Below, piece by piece: positions 16,606-25,804 of a DNA stretch of 64,000 nucleotides. Each line of letters begins with the position of its first letter. Position 1 is the first letter of the stretch. Location: assembly GCA_965222995.1 (NCBI GenBank), contig OZ244977.1, positions 1,116,001 through 1,180,000 of the forward strand. Reading direction: 5' to 3'. Source of the stretch: SB11 sp965222995 (GTDB lineage Bacteria; Bacteroidota; Bacteroidia; UBA8524). Both the position numbers and the translations under genes were made by a program. The notes under the pieces are model-generated. The model was not told where the DNA came from. It did no database searches and saw nothing but the letters and a program-made list of their open reading frames with translations.

Positions 16606-18429
16606 ATGTGTGGCATAGCAGGAATAGTAGCCGAAAATAGTAACCGTTATTCTGAACACCTTAAAAGAATGACTGATGCCATTGCGCATCGTGGACCTGA
16701 TGGTGAGGGACATCACTTTTTTTGTAATTGCGCTTTAGGGCATCGTAGATTAAGCATTGTAGACTTAGTGGGTGGAGCACAACCCATGTTCAACCATAAT
16801 AAATCTATCGGTATAGTATTCAATGGTGAAATTTATGGTTATCAAAAACTAATGGATAATGTCCAGTATAACTTTCAATCAGTTTGTGATACTGAACTGC
16901 TAATTGCACTGTATGAACAACAGGGTGACAACATGATGCAAAAACTACCCGGTATGTTTGCCTTTTCTATTTGGGACGAGATTAACCAAACCCTTTTTTG
17001 TGCCAGAGACCGTTTTGGTGAAAAGCCCTTCTACTATGCCATTGGAAAAAATGGTGAGTTTATATATTCATCAGAAATAAAAGCCATACTTAGTACGGGG
17101 CTTATTGAGCCTGTTTTAGACAATGAGAGCATAGCTCATTACTTGAAGCATTTATACGTTCATCCACAAAAAACGATATATAAAAACATATTTACCCTTC
17201 CACCTGCCCATAGTTTAGAATACTCTCATCAAACCAAAGAAATTAAAGTTAAGAGGTATTGGGGGCTACCCCAAATACAACAAGGTGTAAAGTTAAATGA
17301 TGCAGTGCATCAGTTTACTGAACTTTTGGAAAGTGCGGTAAAAAAGCAGTTGGTAGCCGATGTACCAGTTGGGGCTTTTTTAAGTGGAGGGCTCGATTCA
17401 AGTACTATAGTTGCTTTAGCTTCAAAGCATAAAGAAAAAATAAAAACCTTGTCGTTTGGCTTTGGAGATAGCATTAACGAGTTACCTTTTGCCAGTGAAA
17501 TAGCCAAAAAGTACCATACAGAGCATATAGAACTGCGACAAAAAGAGGCAGATATTGCTGATTTACTTTTGCAGATGCAGGATATTTATGACGAACCTTT
17601 CGGAGACTCATCTAATATACCCACCTATCTCATCTCAAAACTGGCAAAAGAACACCTTACCGTTATTTTAACCGGTGATGCAGGTGATGAGTTATTGGGA
17701 GGCTACGGTTCTTACAAAATCCTTTTAGAGATGCTTAAAGGGAATAAAACACCTCAAATGCTTATTCCTGCATTGAAATTAGCATTAAAAATATCTTCAA
17801 AATTTGGGTTAGGGCTAAATGCCATCAAGCATCAGGCAAGTATCAGAAATAGCTTATATAATAACTTACTACAAGCTCATAACGAGCATAATGTATATTT
17901 TACTAATGATGAAATAGAACAAGTAGGCTTAAACGCAAAGCCTGTTAAGCCTGCCTTCTCATTTGCTGCCGATAATACCCCTAACGATGGCATGCAAGCT
18001 GATATAGAAGACTATATGGTGGGTGATATTTTGGTGAAGACCGATAGAGCCTCAATGGCAAGCAGTGTAGAGCTACGTGCTCCTTTTTTGGATGTCGATT
18101 TTGCTGAATATGCTATTTCATTACCTTATACCTTGAAAGTAAGTAGCACGAGCGATAAAATTATTTTGCGTGAAGCCATGCAAGGCTTGTGGACAGATAG
18201 TATTCGTAAACGCACCAAGCAAGGCTTTGGAGCACCTGTTCACCATTGGCTTAAGTTTGAGAACATGAAGCAGTTGAAGCAAGAGTTTTTATTCAATAAG
18301 AATAATAAACTATACAGTGTTTTAAACTACGAAGCATGCTCGCGATACTTTAATAAAGACAACTACCATACTTGGATATTGCTTACTTTGGCAATTTGGT
18401 TAGAGAAGCACAACTACACGCATGGATAA
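16606..18429 (+). CDS. asnB: Asparagine synthase (glutamine-hydrolysing), AsnB type
   Basis: 607 residues. Cys2 of MCGIAGIV is the glutaminase nucleophile; RGPDGEGHH and GHRRLSIVDL follow. The synthetase domain has the pyrophosphate motif FLSGGLDSST (about 256-265), LTGDAGDELLGGY and RASMASSVELRAPFLD. AsnB-like enzymes in polysaccharide islands often amidate uronic acids or sugar-linked carboxylates rather than make free asparagine; that reading suits this location but cannot be proven from sequence. It overlaps the next GT2 gene by 8 bases, indicating cotranscription. Confidence 0.88.
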   Translation: MCGIAGIVAENSNRYSEHLKRMTDAIAHRGPDGEGHHFFCNCALGHRRLSIVDLVGGAQPMFNHNKSIGIVFNGEIYGYQKLMDNVQYNFQSVCDTELLIALYEQQGDNMMQKLPGMFAFSIWDEINQTLFCARDRFGEKPFYYAIGKNGEFIYSSEIKAILSTGLIEPVLDNESIAHYLKHLYVHPQKTIYKNIFTLPPAHSLEYSHQTKEIKVKRYWGLPQIQQGVKLNDAVHQFTELLESAVKKQLVADVPVGAFLSGGLDSSTIVALASKHKEKIKTLSFGFGDSINELPFASEIAKKYHTEHIELRQKEADIADLLLQMQDIYDEPFGDSSNIPTYLISKLAKEHLTVILTGDAGDELLGGYGSYKILLEMLKGNKTPQMLIPALKLALKISSKFGLGLNAIKHQASIRNSLYNNLLQAHNEHNVYFTNDEIEQVGLNAKPVKPAFSFAADNTPNDGMQADIEDYMVGDILVKTDRASMASSVELRAPFLDVDFAEYAISLPYTLKVSSTSDKIILREAMQGLWTDSIRKRTKQGFGAPVHHWLKFENMKQLKQEFLFNKNNKLYSVLNYEACSRYFNKDNYHTWILLTLAIWLEKHNYTHG

Positions 18430-19372
18430 GCCCAAAATAAGTGTTTTAACCTCGGTTTATAAGGGAGAGGAGTTTATAAAAGCTGCTGCCGATAGTGTTT
18501 TGAACCAAACCTACACCAATTTTGAATGGATAATTATTAACGACGCTACGCCTGATGGTAGCATTAAGGTTTTAGAGAACTATAGTGACCCCAGAATAAA
18601 AATCTATCACAATGAGAATAATATTGGTCTGGCAGCTTCACTTAATAAAGGCTGGGAATTATGCAAGGGGGAGTATATAGCTAGAGTGGATACCGATGAT
18701 GTTTGCCGATTAGACCGTTTTAAAAAGCAACTGGCATTTATGGAAAGCAACAAAGACATTTCTGTAATGGGTAGCTGGGTAAACCAAACAGGCGACTGGA
18801 CTGGGGTTTGGAAAACACCAGCAACACATGAAGAAATTAAATGTAAGCTGTTATTTAACTCAGCAATGGCACACCCTACCGTATTTATTCGCAAGAAAGA
18901 TTTTGATGATAATGGATTTAGATATAGCGAAGAGTTACGCAAAATACAGGACTATGATTTATGGTCGAGAGCCATACAGAAACTAAAATTTGTCAATATT
19001 CCCGAAGTTTTGCTGGATTATAGAATTGATATAGGAGCTAAAAGTGCCGAAGTATTAAAAAAATCTAATGAAACCATTTATGCTATCAGAGCTAATCAAC
19101 TCAAAAATTTAGGAATAATACTTAGCTCTGAAGAAGCTGATAATCTTCACTTTGCAAGTGCTAATCAATTAGAGAAGGTGGATGCTAAGGTGCTAAAAAG
19201 GATATTTACCCATATTATCAAAGCCAATCAATTAAAGGGTATTTATAATTCTCACTACCTCACAAAACTCATAGGAAGAACATGGATTAGGCTTTGGCTG
19301 AAACAGCCACTATCAATTTTTAAAAGCAACTTATTGCTGCTGAGAACTTCTTTGAAAAGTATATTTAGCTAA
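18422..19372 (+). CDS. Family 2 glycosyltransferase
   Basis: 316 residues. ISVLTSVYKGEEFIKAAADS at the N-terminus, WIIINDATPDGS, and the DxD site ARVDTDDVCRLDR (about 87-98) are typical GT2 GT-A features. KIQDYDLWSRAI is the EDxxLW-like acceptor motif. No transmembrane segment. Its start overlaps asnB by 8 bases and its stop overlaps the convergent gene at 19365 by 8 bases. A GGCTG-AAA-CAGCC hairpin at 19295-19309 lies near its 3' end, too far from a T-run to call a terminator. Confidence 0.85.
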   Translation: MDKPKISVLTSVYKGEEFIKAAADSVLNQTYTNFEWIIINDATPDGSIKVLENYSDPRIKIYHNENNIGLAASLNKGWELCKGEYIARVDTDDVCRLDRFKKQLAFMESNKDISVMGSWVNQTGDWTGVWKTPATHEEIKCKLLFNSAMAHPTVFIRKKDFDDNGFRYSEELRKIQDYDLWSRAIQKLKFVNIPEVLLDYRIDIGAKSAEVLKKSNETIYAIRANQLKNLGIILSSEEADNLHFASANQLEKVDAKVLKRIFTHIIKANQLKGIYNSHYLTKLIGRTWIRLWLKQPLSIFKSNLLLLRTSLKSIFS

Positions 19373-20252
19373 AGTAATACTTCACCCAGCTTTTCAGTTT
19401 CAGTTGCCAAGGGATTATTTTCTTATACCAATAATAATCAGCCTCATGCTGTATGGTAGTGTTTAGAGGATGAACGATATTTTCAACACCTTCAACCTTC
19501 ATTGCATTTAGTTTGTCATCAGCCTTATTGGTATGGGTAGCTTCCCCCCCAAAACCAATATTTGTCACCAAATTACTTTGTGGGATAATAGCCTTGCCGC
19601 CAATCTTTAATAGGGCAAAACTCCACTGATAATCCCAAGTATTAATCTCGCCGTTTTGCACTCGTTTAAAAGTTTGCAGCCAAAAGCTTCTTTCAAAACT
19701 ATTTTTGTAGGGTAATTGTGTTTTTGCAACTTCTCCTAACCCTGCAAAGTTGATATCGTAATGTTGCCATGCTCTACGCCAACTTGCCCAACCCCATACG
19801 TGCGGTATTTTGCTAAAATAGTAACTGCCATCACCTCGCTTGATTCCGTCCTGAAAGTTATTCGCCCCAATATGCATTATGCTTTCATCAGTTCTGTAAT
19901 ACTCTAAAAGTGTTTCACAATAGCTAAAAAAAGTAGGATGTGGCAAACAATCGTCTTCTAAAATTATTCCTTCCTCCACATTATTAAAAAACCAGGTTAT
20001 ACCCTCGCTCACTGCATTTCGGCAGCCTAAGTTTTGTTCTCTATACAGTGTTTTCACCTCACAATCCCAATCCACATTTTTAAAGATTTCTCTAACTGCC
20101 TGGCTGTTTTCTACATCATCACTACGCCCTGCTCTTGCTCCATCAGCAGATATAAAAAGTTGTTTGGGTTGTACTTTTCGCACTTCTTCAAAAACCCTTT
20201 GGGTTTCTTCGGGTCGGTTAAATACCAAAAGTAATATAGGGGTGTTGAACAT
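19365..20252 (-). CDS. Nucleotide-diphospho-sugar transferase-like glycosyltransferase
   Basis: 295 residues. PILLLVFNRPEETQRVFEEV opens a GT-A fold; LFISADGAR and EEGIILEDDCLPHP (EDD as the metal site, about residues 96-106) followed by HVWGWASWRRAWQHYD are hallmarks of the family annotated as nucleotide-diphospho-sugar transferases in Bacteroidota glycan loci. Sugar unknown. It is the second gene of a minus-strand pair with FkbM 20256-21122, three bases apart. The codons for GFGGEAT contain a run of seven G (19544-19550 on the other strand as C7), unusual in this AT-rich sequence and a possible slippage site. Confidence 0.8.
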   Translation of the reverse strand: MFNTPILLLVFNRPEETQRVFEEVRKVQPKQLFISADGARAGRSDDVENSQAVREIFKNVDWDCEVKTLYREQNLGCRNAVSEGITWFFNNVEEGIILEDDCLPHPTFFSYCETLLEYYRTDESIMHIGANNFQDGIKRGDGSYYFSKIPHVWGWASWRRAWQHYDINFAGLGEVAKTQLPYKNSFERSFWLQTFKRVQNGEINTWDYQWSFALLKIGGKAIIPQSNLVTNIGFGGEATHTNKADDKLNAMKVEGVENIVHPLNTTIQHEADYYWYKKIIPWQLKLKSWVKYYFS

Positions 20253-20255
20253 AGT

Positions 20256-21122
20256 TTACAAAATACCCAATTCTTGAGCGGTTTCTTTAGAACAAATTAA
20301 GTGGTTCAAATAACCTTCCGCATTTAAGTGCGGTACTTGAACTGGTTTGGTTTTCTCATCCAAGTTGAAAAATAAATAATCACAATCTTCCAACTGTTTT
20401 TCAACTGCTTCACCTACCTCGTTACTTAAAATTTCCATAAGCATAGTAGGGCGCATTAGTTTTAAATACTCTCCCATGCCCTCCATCACCTGCGGCTCAA
20501 AACTTTCAACATCTACCTTCATAAGGTCAATGTTTTTGATGTTGTTTTGTTCAATCCAAGTTTTAAGGGTAATGGTTTTAATGGTCGTTTTTATAGAATT
20601 TTCTACCGTATTCTCACTATTTAATGTAGAAGTATAAAGTTGCTCGGTAGGGTTGGTATAAATATCTGCCGTTCCGTCTTGGTTTGATGCTGCTAAATCT
20701 AAACAATGTATGCCAAAATTATTCAACTTTTCATTGGCAAAAAACTGTTGGTAAACATCGGGCATGGGCTCAAAGCCGTAGACCTGAGCATTTGGGTTCA
20801 CAGTTTTAGATATTAAAGAGTAGATACCTGTATTGGCTCCAACATCTAGTATAACTTTTGATTTTTTAGAGAGGCTAATCCACAAATCAAAAGACATTCT
20901 TTCATAATCAGCATTAATCCCTTTCCAAAATAGTTTTGTTTCGATGTATTTATCGTAGTCAGTATTTATTTTAAAGCTACTACCATCTATCTTAACTCTT
21001 ACAATTCCCTTGAAACGTAAATTCTTATAAACATCATAAGGAGGGGAAGTCATACTTCTCATCAAGCTAAAAATAGCATTTTTAGCAGGGATGGCTCTAT
21101 ATAAGGTTCTTGCTATACCCAT
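20256..21122 (-). CDS. FkbM-family methyltransferase
   Basis: 288 residues from ATG 21122. A TTG four codons upstream is also in frame, but it falls inside the predicted -7 promoter element, so ATG is preferred. VILDVGANTGIYSLISKTV (motif I, about 98-116), VYGFEPMPDVYQQF, and KNIDLMKVDVESFEPQVMEG (FkbM signature, about 195-214) identify the family. Likely O-methylates a sugar of the surface glycan. First gene of a pair with the glycosyltransferase at 19365, divergent from the GT4 gene at 21225. Confidence 0.85.
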   Translation of the reverse strand: MGIARTLYRAIPAKNAIFSLMRSMTSPPYDVYKNLRFKGIVRVKIDGSSFKINTDYDKYIETKLFWKGINADYERMSFDLWISLSKKSKVILDVGANTGIYSLISKTVNPNAQVYGFEPMPDVYQQFFANEKLNNFGIHCLDLAASNQDGTADIYTNPTEQLYTSTLNSENTVENSIKTTIKTITLKTWIEQNNIKNIDLMKVDVESFEPQVMEGMGEYLKLMRPTMLMEILSNEVGEAVEKQLEDCDYLFFNLDEKTKPVQVPHLNAEGYLNHLICSKETAQELGIL

Positions 21123-21131
21123 AAATCGGCT

Positions 21132-21164
21132 CAAAAGTAAAACATACTAATAGTTTTAAACAAA
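21132..21164 (-). promoter_or_regulatory. Promoter of the FkbM/glycosyltransferase pair
   Basis: Minus strand: TTTG (21161-21164), 21-base spacer, TACTTTTG (21132-21139), an excellent Bacteroidota promoter. The ATG follows 9 bases after the -7 element. Confidence 0.65.
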
Positions 21165-21185
21165 TTAGTTGTTTAGGTTTATAAA

Positions 21186-21216
21186 TTGCGGCGATAGTTA
21201 CATAATTATACATTTG
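21186..21216 (+). promoter_or_regulatory. Promoter of the GT4 gene
   Basis: TTG (21186-21188), 20-base spacer, TACATTTG (21209-21216), with the ATG 8 bases later. Back to back with the minus-strand promoter at 21132-21164. Confidence 0.65.
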
Positions 21217-21224
21217 TTTAATTG

Positions 21225-22493
21225 ATGAAAACAACACACTTAAATACATTTGCAAAAGGTGGGGCAGGGGTAGCTGCGTATCGCTTTCATGAAGCGTTAA
21301 TCAGTTACGAGAATATACAATCAGAGTTGTTGTTTTTACATGGTAAGCCAAATAATAGGTTTAAAAACACCACCGTTTTAGCTAATAACTTCTTTAAGAA
21401 AAACTATGCTTTAGCTATGCTGGCTTGGGAGAAGCTACTATTTTCTCATCAGCTAAAAGACCAAAAAGATAGGTTTCGATATTCTATAGCTACAAAGGGA
21501 GTGGGCATAAACTTTATAAAACAGTTAAACACTACAGATATTATTCATCTGCATTGGATAAATAATGGGTTTCTATCACTAAAAAACCTCAAAGAGTTGC
21601 AGCATCTAAACAAGCCAATTGTGATTACTCTGCACGACATGTGGTATATGACAGGAGGCTGCCACCATAGTAGAGAGTGTACCAACTTTCATCAAAAATG
21701 TGGTAATTGTTTTTACCTAAAGTCTCCTTCACCTAATGATGTTTCTGCAAAAGTGCATCAACAAAAGAAAGAGCTTTATGATGGTTTAAATGTAGTATTC
21801 ACTGTCCCCAGTACTTGGATGTATGATATTGCTAAGAAAAGCTCACTGTTGGGCAATAGGAGGGTGGAGGTGGTTGCTAACCCACTTGATGTAGAGGTGT
21901 ATAAGCCTGCTGATAAACCGACAGCAAAAAACAATTTTGATATTGACGAAGAAACCATTTGTATTGGCTTTGTAGCTGCTGATATTGGTAATGAACGTAA
22001 AGGGTTTGAGTATTTACGGAAAGGACTTTGGAAATTAAGTGAGAAGAATTTAGAATGGGAAAAAAGAGTTAAGCTGCTGCTGATGGGCGAAGCGAAAACC
22101 GATGTGAAACTGGATGTACCTTTTGAATATGTTTTAACAGGATATCTTAATGATGAAAAACAGATTGTAAACTTTTATAATGCTTGTGATGTATTTGTGT
22201 CTCCCAGTTTAGAAGAAAGTTTAGGTTATACCATTATGGAGGCATTAAGTTGTGGAGTACCTGCAGTTACCTTTAATACCAGTGGCATACCTGATATGGT
22301 AGAACACCGAACCAATGGTTATTTAGCTAACTACTTAGATGTTGATGATTTAGCTAATGGTCTCATTGAAACTATTGAAAGTATTTTAAAAGAAGAAACC
22401 TTGCAAAAGAATGCTCGCCAAAAAATAGTAAAGCAATTTGACTATAAAAAAATAGCCCCCAAAATGGAGGCTATCTATAAAAGTTTAGTTTAA
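21225..22493 (+). CDS. Family 4 glycosyltransferase (GT-B fold)
   Basis: 422 residues from ATG 21225; a TTG directly before it is also in frame but unlikely. LNTFAKGGAGVAAYRFHEAL is the donor-loop N-terminus of GT4 enzymes in this family, DIIHLHWINNGFLS and VITLHDMWYMTGGCHHSREC follow, with several Cys residues (about 147-165). The C-terminal half has EESLGYTIMEALSCGVPAVT, the E(x7)E nucleotide-sugar site. Sugar and acceptor unknown. Convergent with the YfhO gene, 11 bases between stops; its last codons contain the likely YfhO terminator. Confidence 0.85.
   Translation: MKTTHLNTFAKGGAGVAAYRFHEALISYENIQSELLFLHGKPNNRFKNTTVLANNFFKKNYALAMLAWEKLLFSHQLKDQKDRFRYSIATKGVGINFIKQLNTTDIIHLHWINNGFLSLKNLKELQHLNKPIVITLHDMWYMTGGCHHSRECTNFHQKCGNCFYLKSPSPNDVSAKVHQQKKELYDGLNVVFTVPSTWMYDIAKKSSLLGNRRVEVVANPLDVEVYKPADKPTAKNNFDIDEETICIGFVAADIGNERKGFEYLRKGLWKLSEKNLEWEKRVKLLLMGEAKTDVKLDVPFEYVLTGYLNDEKQIVNFYNACDVFVSPSLEESLGYTIMEALSCGVPAVTFNTSGIPDMVEHRTNGYLANYLDVDDLANGLIETIESILKEETLQKNARQKIVKQFDYKKIAPKMEAIYKSLV
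22446..22474 (-). terminator. Terminator for the YfhO gene buried in the GT4 coding sequence
   Basis: Minus strand: ATAGCC-T-CCA, loop TTT, TGG-G-GGCTAT, then TTTTTT. One T/G position interrupts the 10-bp stem. It begins 30 bases after the YfhO stop and lies wholly inside the 3' end of the opposing GT4 gene. Confidence 0.6.
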
Positions 22494-22504
22494 TTGACTC
22501 TATT

Positions 22505-25060
22505 CTATTCAGTTAGCTCTTGCTGCCCTTTCCATTTTAGTTTTCCCTTTTTCTTAAGGTAAACTGCTCCTATGCTTATAAGTACTAAAAGTAAAAAGAA
22601 AACAAATGAAAGCTTAACACGCATTAATGATTTACTAGCATCGTATTTAAACTCTATAATATGTTCTCCCGCAGGTACTTTCATAGCGCGCAAAACAAAA
22701 TTTGCTCTAAAGTGCTCAGCGGGTTTACCGTCTATAAAAGCTTTCCAGCCATCATCATCAGGTTGTTGATAAAATATTTCAGAGAAAACAGCAATTTGTT
22801 CAGTACTGGTTTTTGATTGATACTTTAATTTGTGTGGAGCGTACTCTACTAAAGATATTGAAGCTGAAGCACTATTTTTTGGTTGAAATCCTTTTAAATT
22901 CTCGGGTAAGTTTTTCTTTTGAACGATAACTTCTTTAGCAGGCTCAAAAGTTTGTGTGCTATCTACACTAAGCGCTGCCATTTCTTGGTCTCCGTTATCC
23001 ACCACTTTTACCTGCTCTACAAACCAAGCATTGCCCATTGGGTTTTTTATCGGAGGCTGCACTACAGGACCTTGTTGCCCACCATTAACAATGATATACT
23101 TTGTATTAAGCATAGCTAATACTGATGGGTTCATATTGCTTATCTGGTTTTCAATTAGTTCTTGATACTTACGTAATTTGGCACCATGATAACCACCAAT
23201 AGAGTGATGGTGATAACTGGTTATATAATCATTAAAAGTACTTGTAGTTAAATTTAGCACCCTAAAATGTGGGTCAGGGTCTTGTAGTATTGCAGCATCA
23301 GCCTGTGAGGGAGCTACCGATGATTTAATTTGTCTTGGAGTAACAAACTTATCCTTATTTAGGTAACGTAAGTTAAAACCCCATAAATCAATAACTACTA
23401 AAACAGCTACACCTATAAGTGCATAATTTACTTTTTCAATTTTGCCTTTAATGTATAGCCATAACAATAGAAATGCCAGCCCTATAAATATTAATGAGCG
23501 TATAGCATCTGCCTTAACTAAAGATGCTCTGTCTTCAGCCATTGCTGAAAGAAGCCAGTCTGGTAAAGAACCTTCATTAGATAGTTGGGATTCTCTGTCT
23601 GATATAAAATCCAAAAATATAGATGGTGAAGTTGAAAAAATTAGTAATAAAACACCAAACCCTGCACCTACATAAAGCAAGGGCTTAGTTAGTTTTTGCT
23701 TATCTTCATTTGAAGCTCTAAAAACCTCTACTATTCCTAAAATAGCTAAAAGACTAAATCCAACTTGTACTACTCCCAATGCCATTGAGGGCGTACGGAA
23801 CTTGTTAAAAACAGGTAGATAATCGAAGAAAATACGATATAAAAACGAGTGTCTTCCCCATGCCAAGAACAGAAAAAGAACAGTTACCGCCAGTATCCAC
23901 CATTTTTCATTTCGCTTTGAAACAATAATTCCAAAAATTGCCAAAAAGCAAACAATTGCACCAAAATATATAGGCCCACCAACGAAAGGCTGGTCACCCC
24001 AATACCCTTTTGCAATACCTGCCAGTTGACCATACTGTTCTTGACTAATTTGTTGCTGCTGGGTAGCATTTTGCAATGCCTCTAAAGTTTCGCTGTCTTT
24101 TTTGGGTTTGGGTTGCCCGCGTTTGTCAAACTCGTAAGCAAGGTTTTTTCCATCACCTCCTAAAGCGTTAGGTACTAAGAAAGTAAAAGATTCATCTATA
24201 CCATAACTCCATGATGTTGCATATTCAAAATCCAAGCCGTCCTTGTTAGCTACATCAGGCGAAGAGTTTTCTGTTTGAGTTAGTTCTGATGCACCTCCAC
24301 GCGTAGTTTCATGTGATGCATAGTATGTATTTAAAACAGTTATATTGGGTAAACTTCCAAAAACAGCACCCAGTAGCAATAAGCCAACAGCAATTCCCAA
24401 CGCCTTAAACTCTTTTTCTATTATCCATTTTACACCATAAAAAATACAAACAATAACTCCGGCAATTGCTGCATAATAAGTTACTTGGTAATGAGCTAGT
24501 CCTACTTGATAATTTACTCCAAAAGCAACTGCTATAAAACCCCATACGTATCTTTTCTGAAAAATAAGGTATATACCCCCTAACAAAAGAGGAATAAAGC
24601 TAATGTTGAACATTTTTTGAACGTGTCCCGCTTCTAAACTCAGGATATTAAAAGAAGAGAAGGCAAAAATGAAACTTCCCAATGCTCCCAGCCACGGGTT
24701 TATACCCAAAGCACAAAATAGGATATACATACCTATCAAACTCCAAAAAATAACATCAAAAGAGAAGCCTTTAAACGTATTGGCAAACATGTATATTACA
24801 GATATTGAGTAGTTTGTGGGGCCGTTATAACCTACTGAAGTAGGCATGCCAGAGAACATACTATTTGTCCAACCGACAAATTCACCTGTTTTTTTACTGT
24901 ATTTTTCAGCCTCAACGTTTAGTGCTTTGGCAGATAAATCGTCGTTTTGATTTAATCGTTTACCGCTTAGCACAGGATAGCAATAAGCAAGAGATATTGC
25001 CATAAATAGGGCAACTATAATAATGTGTTGCTTGTTTTTTGTGTAAAACTCCTTAAACAT
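22505..25060 (-). CDS. YfhO-family multi-pass membrane protein
   Basis: 851 residues with roughly 12 transmembrane helices in the first two thirds and a final helix near the C-terminus (SFVFFLLLVLISIGAVYL). LNQNDDLSAKA, GWTNSMFSGMPTS and RTPSMALGVVQVG are conserved in Bacteroidota YfhO proteins, which share the GT-C-like architecture; in Gram-positives YfhO glycosylates lipoteichoic acid. The large periplasmic region (about 590-800) includes a segment ending in FKYDASKSLMRVKLS. Likely transfers a lipid-linked sugar, but activity is inferred. Last gene of the glycan island. Confidence 0.8.
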   Translation of the reverse strand: MFKEFYTKNKQHIIIVALFMAISLAYCYPVLSGKRLNQNDDLSAKALNVEAEKYSKKTGEFVGWTNSMFSGMPTSVGYNGPTNYSISVIYMFANTFKGFSFDVIFWSLIGMYILFCALGINPWLGALGSFIFAFSSFNILSLEAGHVQKMFNISFIPLLLGGIYLIFQKRYVWGFIAVAFGVNYQVGLAHYQVTYYAAIAGVIVCIFYGVKWIIEKEFKALGIAVGLLLLGAVFGSLPNITVLNTYYASHETTRGGASELTQTENSSPDVANKDGLDFEYATSWSYGIDESFTFLVPNALGGDGKNLAYEFDKRGQPKPKKDSETLEALQNATQQQQISQEQYGQLAGIAKGYWGDQPFVGGPIYFGAIVCFLAIFGIIVSKRNEKWWILAVTVLFLFLAWGRHSFLYRIFFDYLPVFNKFRTPSMALGVVQVGFSLLAILGIVEVFRASNEDKQKLTKPLLYVGAGFGVLLLIFSTSPSIFLDFISDRESQLSNEGSLPDWLLSAMAEDRASLVKADAIRSLIFIGLAFLLLWLYIKGKIEKVNYALIGVAVLVVIDLWGFNLRYLNKDKFVTPRQIKSSVAPSQADAAILQDPDPHFRVLNLTTSTFNDYITSYHHHSIGGYHGAKLRKYQELIENQISNMNPSVLAMLNTKYIIVNGGQQGPVVQPPIKNPMGNAWFVEQVKVVDNGDQEMAALSVDSTQTFEPAKEVIVQKKNLPENLKGFQPKNSASASISLVEYAPHKLKYQSKTSTEQIAVFSEIFYQQPDDDGWKAFIDGKPAEHFRANFVLRAMKVPAGEHIIEFKYDASKSLMRVKLSFVFFLLLVLISIGAVYLKKKGKLKWKGQQELTE

Positions 25061-25094
25061 ATTTTTTGGTAGTGAGTATTTTGTATTTCAAAAG

Positions 25095-25102
25095 CAAAGG
25101 TA
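25095..25102 (-). promoter_or_regulatory. Putative -7 promoter element for the YfhO gene
   Basis: Minus-strand TACCTTTG, an exact TAnnTTTG, 34 bases upstream of the YfhO ATG. Confidence 0.45.
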
Positions 25103-25155
25103 ATTTGCAAGTGGTAATAATAGTATTAAACGTTTATTTTACAAAACTTTGAAAA

Positions 25156-25170
25156 GGCAATATTATTGCC
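25156..25170. repeat. 15-base palindrome upstream of the pabA-like gene
   Basis: GGCAATA-T-TATTGCC, 8 bases before the ATG at 25179. Could be an operator or the loop-less core of a leader hairpin that would sit where a ribosome binds. No homologous copy was noticed nearby. Confidence 0.35.
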
Positions 25171-25178
25171 TGTAGAAT

Positions 25179-25766
25179 ATGCTTTTATTAATAGACAATT
25201 ACGACTCATTTACCTATAACCTAAAGGATTACTTTGAGCAACTGGGAGAAGAATGCATTGTGGTTAGAAATGATGAATTAACTGTTGATGAGATAGAAAA
25301 GCTAACATTTGATAAAATTGTGCTCTCTCCGGGACCGGAGAGACCCGAAAAAGCAGGGATATTAAATGCTATAATTAAACGTTTTTATACCCAATGTCCG
25401 ATATTAGGCATTTGCTTGGGACATCAGGCTTTGGGGGAATTTTTTGGGATGCAGTTGGTTAAAGCTCAATACCCCATGCACGGCAAAATATCTGTTATTG
25501 AACATAATGGCGATGAAGTTTTTAATGCTATTCCCAAGCAATTTGAAGTATGCAGATACCACTCATTAGTTTTGGTCCAATCTCAGCAAAGTACTATTAA
25601 AACAATAGCTACAACTGATGGAGATGAAATTATGGCAATAAAACATAATGCTTTACCGATTTATGGAGTGCAGTTTCATCCCGAGGCAATTTTAACCCAA
25701 CACGGTATATCGTTGTTAAGAAATTGGCTTGTAACTGTAGCTACCAAAACGTTGGAATTTGAATAG
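25179..25766 (+). CDS. pabA: Glutamine amidotransferase of anthranilate/aminodeoxychorismate synthase
   Basis: 195 residues, standard length for TrpG/PabA. LLIDNYDSFTYNL at the N-terminus, the oxyanion stretch LSPGPERPEKAG, the nucleophile Cys79 in GICLGHQALGEFFG, and QFHPEAILT with the catalytic His and Glu. It supplies ammonia from glutamine to chorismate for p-aminobenzoate (folate) or anthranilate (tryptophan). No trpE, pabB or other trp gene is nearby; the isolation favours PabA or a shared PabA/TrpG role, but sequence alone does not decide. Confidence 0.85.
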   Translation: MLLLIDNYDSFTYNLKDYFEQLGEECIVVRNDELTVDEIEKLTFDKIVLSPGPERPEKAGILNAIIKRFYTQCPILGICLGHQALGEFFGMQLVKAQYPMHGKISVIEHNGDEVFNAIPKQFEVCRYHSLVLVQSQQSTIKTIATTDGDEIMAIKHNALPIYGVQFHPEAILTQHGISLLRNWLVTVATKTLEFE

Positions 25767-25783
25767 CCGAATAGCTATATTTG
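25752..25783 (+). promoter_or_regulatory. Promoter of the hydrolase-CBS-barrel-nadK run
   Basis: TTG (25752-25754), 21-base spacer, TATATTTG (25776-25783), 21 bases before the ATG at 25805. The -33 part lies within the end of the pabA-like gene. Confidence 0.55.
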
Positions 25784-25804
25784 CAAATTGTTAATTAAAC
25801 ATAC

